A stretch of 54,808 nt of DNA from Acidimicrobiales bacterium mtb01. Its GTDB lineage: Bacteria > Actinomycetota > Acidimicrobiia > Acidimicrobiales > Ilumatobacteraceae. Where the stretch lies: contig NBNI01000001.1 in assembly GCA_004379135.1 (NCBI GenBank), positions 1 through 54,808 on the forward strand. The letters are read 5' to 3'. The position numbers and the translations under genes were made by a program. The notes under the pieces were generated by a model. That model saw nothing but the letters and a program-made list of their open reading frames with translations. It ran no database searches and was not told the origin of the DNA. Positions 32,234-39,427 of this stretch are shown here, piece by piece. The stretch's first letter is position 1; every line of letters starts with the position of its first letter.

Positions 32234-32693
32234 ACCGGCTGGGGTCTCCCATCAGGTGCTGCATCACTTCCAAAGGATCAGGAGATGCCAGCGAGGAAGG
32301 AGTACACGGCCAAGTTCAAGGAGCAGGCCTTCAGGTTCGTGCTCGAGGAGATCGAGTCGGACGAGTCGTGTGAGCACGCGTCTGATCGATTTGCGCCGAA
32401 ACCGTCGGTAAAGGCTAGGACGCTCTACAACTGGTACGCGCCAGGTCCGGCTCATCCGGCGGTAGCGCCGGATTCGATCGAGGAGTTCCTCGCTCAGAAG
32501 GCGGCGCTCCTGAAGGAGAACCTTGAGCTTGCTCGAGCGAATGCAGTCCTTCAGGACGCGGCGGCTCTCTTCGGGGCGGCGCTCGACCGCCAAGAGAAGT
32601 AGCAGCGTTCGTGGCTTCGCCTGGGTCGACTACCGCCGCCTAACCCCAACACCCACGGATCTGATGCAGAAGACCGGCTGGTTCACCAGCAAC
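32221..32693 (+). mobile_element. Internally deleted IS3-type element
   Basis: Imperfect inverted ends can be aligned: left 32221-32255 (GTTG...TGAACC...GGTCT...CATCAG) and the reverse complement of 32661-32693 (the same blocks in the same order). Between them lies a complete IS3-type orfA, but the roughly 850-nt orfB transposase is missing; only about 60 nt separate orfA from the right end. It therefore looks like a non-autonomous remnant about 470 bp long. Confidence 0.6.
32285..32602 (+). CDS. IS3-family OrfA (HTH transposase subunit)
   Basis: A 105-aa protein matching IS3 OrfA: RKEYTAKFKEQAFRFVLEE, the HTH segment VKARTLYNWYAPG, and the leucine-zipper tail IEEFLAQKAALLKENLELARANAVLQDAAALFGAALDR. 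OrfA binds the terminal repeats and normally joins OrfB by -1 frameshifting. OrfB is absent here, so transposition in cis is not expected. AGGAG lies 4 nt before ATG 32285. Confidence 0.85.
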   Translation: MPARKEYTAKFKEQAFRFVLEEIESDESCEHASDRFAPKPSVKARTLYNWYAPGPAHPAVAPDSIEEFLAQKAALLKENLELARANAVLQDAAALFGAALDRQEK

Positions 32694-32839
32694 ACCCCAC
32701 CCGCCGAGACACTCAGGGCGTAACAAACCTGGCGCAGGTGCGACGACGCACGTTGAGGAACATTACGTGGTGGGTCGACACTCATTGCCAGGCGTACGAC
32801 AAGTCCGTCGTGTGCCGAAATGAGAGTCTGGAGACAGAA

Positions 32840-32989
32840 ATGACTTACGGAACAGGGCGTGCCTCGATGAAGAGTGTCGGCGTCGCGTTGGCCCTCGTAG
32901 TCGCCAGCGCCCTTCCGGCTCAGAGCGCATTTGCGGCGGCCGGAGACTGCAGTGTCACGGGCAACCTGTGCATGAGCAAGACGGCCTGA
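32840..32989 (+). CDS. 49-residue secreted peptide, pair D
   Basis: A 49-aa product: signal peptide MKSVGVALALVVASALPAQSAFA with a 9-residue leader, then only GDCSVTGNLCMSKTA. The C-x6-C element equals the first motif of the longer I36-like peptides (CASPGYFC, CNSGRVC), after which the frame stops. It keeps a ribosome-binding site (GGAGACAG) and lies 6 nt before its lipoprotein gene, as in the other pairs. It may be a deleted gene kept as a leader, or a genuinely short exported peptide of about 15 residues with one disulfide. Confidence 0.6.
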   Translation: MTYGTGRASMKSVGVALALVVASALPAQSAFAAAGDCSVTGNLCMSKTA

Positions 32990-32995
32990 GGACAG

Positions 32996-33880
32996 ATGCG
33001 AGGCAGACATGTGGTTATTTCCATGGCGTTCCTTTTGTGCGGGTGCGCGAGTGGCTCTCTACCCACAACCTCAGACAGCCGTTTGGTTGAGTCCACGTTG
33101 TCCGATGCAGTTGCACCGAACCCGGAGCGGTTTCCGGTGGGACGGGAATGGCGGCAGGTCTATGGCTTCTTCCTAGGTGGAGATGATGAGTCGCGCGTGT
33201 ACGCACTGTGGCAGTCAGCTATCGAGAGCTGTATGACGCGTCGCGGCTCTGACTATCTCGCCCTGCCGCCTCCAGAGGACCAGGGTTACCTACCCAACCC
33301 GCTCGACGCTGCTGCTGCTCTGAGCCTTGGTTACCATTCGGGCGTTGCGCAAGTCGCACCGAATCCCAATGATCAACGGGCCAATAGCGACCCCGCCTAC
33401 GCCCTTCTGCTTTTCGGGAATGATGAAAGACCGGGCTGTATACCACTTGCGTCGCAATTTGCCTACGGCGACGGCGGCGGCGAGTACATTGACAGTCTGA
33501 ACTCCCTATCGGCCTCGATGCAGGAGGCTCAGGCGCGTTGGTTCGGGAGTCCGGACCAGATCAGCATCACAGAGCGTTGGTCGGAATGTATGAAGTCGAG
33601 GGGATATGACTTCCCAACACCCGATGCACCTCGCTCGCTGTATGCCGAGGAGCGTGAAATATCACAGGCAGAGCTTGACACCCGTTCGGCGGACCTCGAA
33701 TGTGATCGAGCAACTGGATTGACCGTCGCGAGATCAAACGCGGAGCGTGAACTGTTGAAGGCCTGGGCGCAGGACAATGAAGCGGCGATCGCAGCGACGA
33801 TCGAAGCGCGCGCGACGTACCTTGCGTCGCTTGCAACCAAGGAGTCATCCATCGCAGACGGAACAGCTGCGATCGGTTAG
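32996..33880 (+). CDS. Four-Cys lipoprotein, pair D
   Basis: A 294-aa lipoprotein (lipobox LLCGC, Cys17). Signature motifs: SCMTRRGSDYLALPPP, GCIPLASQFAYG, WSECMKSRGYDF and DLECDRATGL, matching pairs A, B and E in order. Residues in the second half are charged and helical (ERELLKAWAQDNEAAIAATIEAR). The reading frame is intact even though its upstream peptide gene is cut short, so selection may still act on it. No enzymatic motif is seen. Confidence 0.78.
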   Translation: MRGRHVVISMAFLLCGCASGSLPTTSDSRLVESTLSDAVAPNPERFPVGREWRQVYGFFLGGDDESRVYALWQSAIESCMTRRGSDYLALPPPEDQGYLPNPLDAAAALSLGYHSGVAQVAPNPNDQRANSDPAYALLLFGNDERPGCIPLASQFAYGDGGGEYIDSLNSLSASMQEAQARWFGSPDQISITERWSECMKSRGYDFPTPDAPRSLYAEEREISQAELDTRSADLECDRATGLTVARSNAERELLKAWAQDNEAAIAATIEARATYLASLATKESSIADGTAAIG

Positions 33881-33983
33881 CGGCCGGGAGGCAAACCCCG
33901 GGAGAGCCAACCCATCAGGGCGGCAGGCGCTTCACGAGCCACCCGACCAACGACGCATCTGACACTACGAACCGTCCGGCACA

Positions 33984-34328
33984 TCACATACAAGTCGGCG
34001 CTTCACTGAATCCGCTGTGGATCCATTTCTCGGCCAACTGTCCCGACGCCACGCCGATAGCCACCCACTGGGTCGCCTCGTCCGCGGCGAACCCCCAGAT
34101 CACCTACTCCTCGACCTCTGTGTTCGACAGTCCAGTCGCAAGCCACTGACGCATGCCGTCGACGGAGAGGTACGGGGCCATTCGCTTCGCCATTCCGTCC
34201 GGGATCCCGGCACGCGCGGCGGCTTGAGCGAGATTGTCTCGTGCGCCGTCGCTGTATTCATGACCAACGTAGGCATCGCGATGTTTGAAGCCTCGATCGA
34301 TCGCGTCGAGGATCTTGCGCCTCGGCAT
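33984..34328 (-). pseudogene. Helical-repeat gene with in-frame TAG
   Basis: A minus-strand frame begins MPRRKILDAIDRGF and runs 74 codons to a TAG at 34104-34106. The same frame then continues for another 40 codons (GFAADEATQWVAIGVASGQLAEKWIHSGF) with coding-like composition and the same repeating W-x3-G helical pattern as before the stop (MRQWLATGLSNTEVEE). I read it as one gene broken by a single amber codon, or less likely an amber readthrough. The family is unknown; such W...G repeats occur in phage and plasmid proteins. The preceding gene on this strand is also broken. Confidence 0.55.
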
Positions 34329-34355
34329 CCCAAACCAGGGAGTGAGGTGGCGGCT

Positions 34356-34822
34356 CTATAACCATTCGAACGTGATCCCACCCATGGCGTCCCGGCTCTC
34401 CGGCGTGGGTGCCCGCGCTACGAACGCAATGTGCTCGTTCCAATCGTCAGGGTTCAGCCCGTTGGCGACAGCGATCAGTCGGTCCTCGTCGGGTGATGTC
34501 GGGTCTGGGATGAGGCCGTCCCAGGCGAACGCGATGCGCGGTGGGATGCCGTCGGGGCAGTCAACCCCTATCGAGTTGAGAAACTCGAACCTCGAGCACT
34601 CGAAGACGTTCCACAGCCGAAAGGTACTGCGTCCATCGGGTCCCCCGGCGTTTTCTGAGACATGCAGTCGAAGGTCGCATTGCTCCAAGCGCTGGCGATG
34701 TTGGCAGGTCCCCGGAGTAGGTATGTCAGCGCTGCGTCGGCGTACCAGGGCGGCTGGGTTCGATCGCCGCAGCGTTCGACGCGGATGCCTTTGGCTGCGC
34801 GCGATGATGCGGTGCATGGCAA
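34356..34822 (-). pseudogene. Frameshifted hypothetical gene
   Basis: Two overlapping minus-strand frames together make one plausible protein. The first, from ATG 34822, reads MPCTASSRAAKGIRVERC ... PPWYADAALTYLLRGPANIASAW ... CMSQKTPGDPMDA. Near 34640 the coding character moves to another frame, STFRLWNVFECSRFEFL ... DGLIPDPTSPDEDRLIAVANGL ... GGITFEWL, ending at 34356. One indel would join them. No family is recognised. It lies 27 nt upstream of the amber-broken gene on the same strand. Confidence 0.45.
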
Positions 34823-35487
34823 AGAGGCCTACAGCGCGCACGCGGGTCCGTTCAACCGATGAACTGTTGGGTGACTTGCGACGCGCCACTCTTCAGATCG
34901 ATGAGGGAATCTCGCGCTTCGACGGTGGCGATCCTGCGGGCCTGGACCTCATTGCCGCCCGTGTCCGGCTGGTTGCCTGCCGCGGAAGAGGAAATGAGCT
35001 CCTCCAGCGAGTGTGCGACCGTGTGAACGAGCCGATGCCGCTCGTCGGTCACAGCAGCCCGGCGGTGCACACCCCGAGCACCGCGTTCGCGGTGGGCGGG
35101 CTCCCTGCGTCTGGCGAGGGGGCGCTTCGGTCGCCACTCGCAAAGCTGATGAGCCAGGTCTGCTTGATCGTCGATGACGACGGCGAGCTCAACTCGTTCA
35201 CTTGGGACGAGTTGGTGTTCGTCGCTGCCAACAAGCTCCTGCTGGTTCATAGCGATGACGACATCCCGACAGCGCTCGACGAGATCGACACCTTCTCGAT
35301 TGGCGCCCATCGCGGGATCGCTTACATGATTCGCCAGGCGGGCGTGCTGACGGTGAGGGCCACAACCGTCGCGCTGGCAGCAGCCGGCACGCCAGCACAA
35401 GTCCGAGATCATCCAGACGGCGTCTCTGGCGATGGAGCGATGTACGCACTGATCGTGCGAGAAGGTCGAGATTTGTTCTCAAGCTGA
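34816..35487 (+). CDS. Hypothetical protein
   Basis: A 223-aa cytosolic protein of unknown function, taken from ATG 34816 (MAKRPTARTRVRS); an ATG 9 nt earlier is also possible. The N-terminal half is helical (LLGDLRRATLQIDEGISRF), and the second half reads like an alpha+beta domain (LIVDDDGELNSFTWDELVFVAANKLLLVHSDDDI ... VREGRDLFSS). There are no Cys clusters, membrane segments or known catalytic motifs. It starts within the 5' end of the divergent broken gene. The reading frame is intact, unlike its neighbours on either side. Confidence 0.55.
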   Translation: MAKRPTARTRVRSTDELLGDLRRATLQIDEGISRFDGGDPAGLDLIAARVRLVACRGRGNELLQRVCDRVNEPMPLVGHSSPAVHTPSTAFAVGGLPASGEGALRSPLAKLMSQVCLIVDDDGELNSFTWDELVFVAANKLLLVHSDDDIPTALDEIDTFSIGAHRGIAYMIRQAGVLTVRATTVALAAAGTPAQVRDHPDGVSGDGAMYALIVREGRDLFSS

Positions 35488-35650
35488 CATCTGGACACTC
35501 GGCACGGCGTGTCGCATTCGTGGCGGCGCATTCGGAAGGCTCCAAATCAGATGTCGCCCGACGCTGATTCACGCAGCTGCCTTCCCTTGTTCATTGGATC
35601 GACACGTCGCGGAGCTAGAACCGGCCAAGGCGACCGAGGGAGGGCACCCG

Positions 35651-36215
35651 GTGGACTACAACGAGGCTGAGCGCGAGGTCCTGAACCATCTCGGGTGCGA
35701 GTCCTTCAGTCGCGTCAAGAAGGACGACATCATCAAGGTTGCGGCGATGATGCCCGAGTTGCCGCCGGAACATGCGCTGAGGATCATCGAGCAGTTCCTG
35801 AGTTCGCGCGGTCGCCTCGGAAACCCTCGACACTCTTGAGAAGGGGCACCAATCGTCGCTTGAGCGCACAGCCAGGACTAGTTCTACGAGGCGTGCAAGG
35901 AAGTGAGAGTTCCTCAGGGGCGAGCTTGGTAGAGACGACATCACTCCCGAGTAGCGGAAGCACGTCCTCGACCTGCTGATGCAGATCTTGAGCATGGAGT
36001 CTGCGAAGGACAGCGAGAACAAGCCGTTCTCTGACAGTCGGTACGCGAAGGTCGGCCTTACCGTGGGCGGCCTAGTCGTTGGTGTGTTGGCTTTCGTTGG
36101 CGGGAAAGCGGCTATCGAGGGCGCGGCGAAGCGGCGGCTGACGGTGGCCTCAAGGCCCTGGCCAAAGGTGGCGCCAAGGCGATCGATGGGATGGGCAAAG
36201 CGATCCCCAAGTAGC
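35651..36215 (+). pseudogene. Decayed small membrane-protein gene
   Basis: Pieces of one protein lie in successive frames. GTG 35651 behind GGGAGGG gives VDYNEAEREVLNHLGCESF ... MPELPPEHALRIIEQF. After a shift near 35810 the frame is lost; GRDDITPE followed by an in-frame TAG and then KHVLDLLMQILSMESAKDSENK resumes near 35920. It continues into a membrane helix (VGLTVGGLVVGVLAFVGGKAAIEGAAK) and, after a further 1-nt shift near 36130, ends KALAKGGAKAIDGMGKAIPK at 36213. At least three lesions are needed, so this is a pseudogene. Confidence 0.6.
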
Positions 36216-36363
36216 CGGCGCGTCTAGGCTCCGGTTGCCGGCGATTGTGCCGCGAGTCCCGCCCGGTCCTGTGCAGGGTTACCCTTGAGCACCAAACCGC
36301 CTGGTTCCGTCAGGCCAGTCGCTTGTTGAACCCAGCAGATTTGGGGTCGGTTAGGCTGTGAGT

Positions 36364-36522
36364 ATGACGGAGGACCGAACCCCTAAGTCCACGGACAACA
36401 AGGGCGGCAAGCAGGGTGAGTTCTCGGAGCGAGGGCAGCAACAGGCGCTTCGTCCGCCGGCTCAATCGCCAGCGCGAGCCGAGTTGCCGAAGGACCCGCC
36501 GCCTTCGCCGAAGGACAAGTAG
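36364..36522 (+). CDS. Small Pro/Lys-rich peptide before DUF6338 gene
   Basis: A 52-codon open frame, too short to stand on its own statistically: MTEDRTPKSTDNKGGK, then a Gln/Ala/Pro stretch and the ending LPKDPPPSPKDK. It is charged and disordered, with no signal peptide. It ends 3 nt before the TTG start of the DUF6338 gene, which suggests translational coupling. The function is unknown. Confidence 0.5.
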   Translation: MTEDRTPKSTDNKGGKQGEFSERGQQQALRPPAQSPARAELPKDPPPSPKDK

Positions 36523-36525
36523 TCG

Positions 36526-37233
36526 TTGTTCCCCACGACGGTCGTGGGATTGGCGGTGCTCGTCTTCGCCCTTACCCCAGGGTTCGTGTTTCTCCAGAGG
36601 CGAGAGATGTTTCACCCGGGACGGACGTACTCCGCGCTCAGGGAAACAAGTATCGTCGTGGTGACAAGCCTGGCCGCCAACGTGTTTGGGGTTGTTGTGG
36701 TGGCGCTCGCGTCGACGTTCGTGCCGGGCAGCCGTGCCGCAGCGGATGCGTTCATGCGTGACGGCACCTCTTGGCTCGAATCGAACTACAGGGCATCCGC
36801 AGTCTTTGCGGTATCGATCCTCGTCGTCGCTTCACTCGCCTCGTTTGCTGCCGCAGCACCTCCATTATGGCTTGGGATCGGAAATGAGGCGGTGACGGCG
36901 AGGATCACGGCCTGGCGTGGCGATCGCCAGCACGTCGCCTCCGCCTGGACTAAGGCGTTTCGCGACCTGAATCCTGAAAAGCCCTGTGTGGTGGGACTCG
37001 AGCTCGAGGACGGTACCTTTCTGCGAGGGGTGCTTCATCAATGGTCGTCGAACTTGAAGGAGGACGGCGACCGGTCGCTGCTGCTTGGCGAACCGCTGTC
37101 TATTCGGCGCGGTGACAGTTATGCGGACCTTGACGCACATTACGTAGAGGTGTCGGCATCAAGGGTGGTGTTCACTACGGTGCTTTACGTCGAGGAATCT
37201 GCGCTGAAGGCCGACCCTGTCGCCAAGAACTGA
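36526..37233 (+). CDS. DUF6338-like membrane protein
   Basis: A 235-aa protein with an N-terminal helix (TTVVGLAVLVFALTPGFVFLQR), then RREMF and SALRET, followed by two more membrane segments (about 43-66 and 88-115) and a soluble C-terminal domain with CVVGLELEDGTFLRGVLHQW. This order matches the DUF6338 family of phage-, island- and chromosome-encoded proteins, whose function is not established. The start appears to be TTG 36526, coupled to the short gene before it. The C-terminal domain resembles a small beta-barrel. Confidence 0.7.
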   Translation: MFPTTVVGLAVLVFALTPGFVFLQRREMFHPGRTYSALRETSIVVVTSLAANVFGVVVVALASTFVPGSRAAADAFMRDGTSWLESNYRASAVFAVSILVVASLASFAAAAPPLWLGIGNEAVTARITAWRGDRQHVASAWTKAFRDLNPEKPCVVGLELEDGTFLRGVLHQWSSNLKEDGDRSLLLGEPLSIRRGDSYADLDAHYVEVSASRVVFTTVLYVEESALKADPVAKN

Positions 37234-37503
37234 ATCCGATGGCTCACGCGGCCGTGACGTGTGCAGGTCGTGGCTGATGTCGTCGGTAGCCTGTTCTTCC
37301 ACGTTCTCGGCGACACACGAGTTCTCAACCCGCACGATCGATTGTTCGCGGGTCATCTCTCGCGCGGTGAGATTGTCCGTCTCTATCCACGAATCAGGCA
37401 ACAGCGAGTGAACAGATTGAACTCGACCGGCCGCGTGGTCAGAAGCGACCTGAGTCCAGAATGGTTTTCGACGCAGTGAGGAAACAACACGACTTACGGG
37501 GCG
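37234..37503. other. Gap before the exporter operon end
   Basis: Short frames exist on both strands (for example 37159-37401 minus), but none has a supporting ribosome-binding site or domain. The plus gene upstream and the minus operon converge here, so a terminator is expected; I do not see a clear one. Confidence 0.4.
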
Positions 37504-38721
37504 TCATCCCCGAAGAGTGTCGGCGGGTGGTGTTCGTGATGCCTTCAGCGCTGGGATGAGCCCGGCGAGGGCGCCGGTCAGGACACCGATCAGGGGTGCG
37601 GCAAGCAGTACCGCTGGGGCAATGGTAGGTGTCCAGGTGCGGGTGACGGCAACGGCGGTGACGGCGGCGATGCCGAGGATGGCGCCGATGGTGCCGGCGA
37701 TGATGCCGGTGAGGGCGGCTTCGAGTGTGATCTGCGCCGTGATGTGCGTTCGTCGGGCACCGAGAGCGCGCCGAAGGCCGATCTCGGGTCGTCGTTCGAT
37801 GATGTTGAGGAGGGTGGCGTTGGTGATGGCGACTGCGCCGATGAGGAGTGCGAGCGCGGAGAGTGCGTAGAAGAGTGATTGGACGTCGCCCTCGACCTGG
37901 TTGCGGAGTGTCTTGGGGTCGGGTGGTACGAGGGATTGGAGTCGTTCGGGCTGCTGTGGGCGTAGAGCGAGTGGTGCTTGGGTTCCGATCAGTTGGGCGG
38001 CGCCAGGTGCGGTGTCGATGATCACGTTGCGTTCGACGCTGCGGGTGTCGAACTGGGCGTCTGCGCTGGTGGTTGGAATGGTGATCGCGAGGAGGAGGTC
38101 CGGGTTTCGTCGGACGTCGTCGAGGATGCCGATGATGGTGTAGGGGGTGTCGGCGAGGAACACGACGGGTTGGTGGTCGATGCGGGTGATGCCGAGTTGG
38201 TCGGCGGCGACTCGGCCGAGGAGGGCGACGTGTTCACCGCGTTGTTGGTGCCATTGGTCGTAGTTGCGGCCGGCGGCCATCGTCGGCAGTGATGCGTCGA
38301 TCGCGCCTGGTGTTGCAGCGATGACGGGGATCGGTGTGGTGGTACCGGTGGGGCGTGTGGCGGTGTTTCGGGCCTGGATGGTGCCGTTATCGGGGATGGC
38401 GAAGGTGAGACCGGCGTGGTTGACGCCGTTGAGTTGTTCGAGGCGTTCATCGACGTCGACGGGGAACGGGTTGGTGCCGTCGGGTGCGGCGTCTTGGACA
38501 CGGACCTCGGTCGCGCGGAGTGCATCGAACCGTGATGAGACCTGAGCGCGGGCGGTCTCGGCGAGGCCAGTGGTGGTGACAAAGGCACCGACACCGAGGA
38601 TGGTCCCGAGTGCGGTGAGCAGTGTGCGCACCGGTCGCTGCGCGATGACTGAGAGCGCTTCTGCCAACGCGTCGCGGATGCGCAATATGGATCGTTGGGT
38701 GGCGTCAGTGTTGCGTCGCAT
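37504..38721 (-). CDS. MacB/FtsX-type ABC permease
   Basis: A 405-aa permease: first transmembrane helix near residues 30-50 (VRTLLTALGTILGVGAFVTTTGL), a large extracellular MacB-PCD domain (about 55-270), then three helices (FYALSALALLIGAVAITNA; ALTGIIAGTIGAILGIAA; ILLAAPLIGVLTGALAGLIPA) with the coupling motif RRPEIGLRRALGARRTHI. This is the FtsX fold of mechanotransmission exporters, which pump from outside the membrane rather than from the cytosol. The ATG at 38721 overlaps the ATPase gene by 17 nt. It is the last gene of a six-gene operon. Confidence 0.9.
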   Translation of the reverse strand: MRRNTDATQRSILRIRDALAEALSVIAQRPVRTLLTALGTILGVGAFVTTTGLAETARAQVSSRFDALRATEVRVQDAAPDGTNPFPVDVDERLEQLNGVNHAGLTFAIPDNGTIQARNTATRPTGTTTPIPVIAATPGAIDASLPTMAAGRNYDQWHQQRGEHVALLGRVAADQLGITRIDHQPVVFLADTPYTIIGILDDVRRNPDLLLAITIPTTSADAQFDTRSVERNVIIDTAPGAAQLIGTQAPLALRPQQPERLQSLVPPDPKTLRNQVEGDVQSLFYALSALALLIGAVAITNATLLNIIERRPEIGLRRALGARRTHITAQITLEAALTGIIAGTIGAILGIAAVTAVAVTRTWTPTIAPAVLLAAPLIGVLTGALAGLIPALKASRTPPADTLRG

Positions 38722-39427
38722 GCGTGGGTTGACGTTCGGTGAGGACGCCGTCGGAAATCGTGAGTTGTCGTGGTGCACCTGCAGCGATGACAGGGTCGTG
38801 GGTGATGACCACGATCGTCATGCCCGATCGGTGCAGCGAATCGAGCAGTTCGAGGATCTGTTGGGTGGTGGTGGAGTCGAGGTTGCCGGTCGGTTCGTCG
38901 CACAGCACCAACGCCGGGTCGCGCACGAGGGTGCGAGCGATCGCCACACGCTGCTTCTCGCCGCCGGAGAGGGTCGTGCATCGTGCATGGCGGCGGTGGG
39001 ACAGGCCGACCTGTTCGATGACGTCGAGTGCGCGGCGTTGACGCTGCCCTTTCGGAACACCTTGGTACAGGAGGCCGAGCTCGACGTTGTCGATGACCGT
39101 GCGGTAGCCGACGAGATGGAATGCCTGGAAGACGAACCCGATTCGGTGTGCGCGCACCGCGGAGCGTTCCCTGTCGTCGAGTCCGGCGACGTCGATGCCG
39201 TCGAGCAGGTACCGGCCTGCTGACGGGGTGTCGAGCAAACCGAGCAGCGAGAGCAGCGTGGTCTTCCCCGAGCCTGAGGCACCGGTGATCGCGGTGTAGT
39301 CGCCGCGTCGGATCGAGAAGGTGCACGGGTGCAGCGCCGTGACCGCCGGTGGGCCGGGGAACGTCTTGGTAAGACCGTCGACCACGACCACGTCGGTGTC
39401 GGCGGTCGAGGCGGCGGCCACCGTCAT
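38705..39427 (-). CDS. LolD/MacB-type ABC ATPase
   Basis: A 240-aa nucleotide-binding subunit with Walker A GASGSGKTT, Q-loop FVFQAFHL, signature LSGGEKQR, Walker B ALVLCDEPTGNLD and the switch His in VVITHD. Length and motifs fit LolD/FtsE/MacB-class ATPases that drive FtsX-type permeases. It overlaps the adaptor gene by 4 nt (ATGA) and the permease gene by 17 nt, so all three are produced together as one exporter. Confidence 0.94.
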   Translation of the reverse strand: MTVAAASTADTDVVVVDGLTKTFPGPPAVTALHPCTFSIRRGDYTAITGASGSGKTTLLSLLGLLDTPSAGRYLLDGIDVAGLDDRERSAVRAHRIGFVFQAFHLVGYRTVIDNVELGLLYQGVPKGQRQRRALDVIEQVGLSHRRHARCTTLSGGEKQRVAIARTLVRDPALVLCDEPTGNLDSTTTQQILELLDSLHRSGMTIVVITHDPVIAAGAPRQLTISDGVLTERQPTHATQH

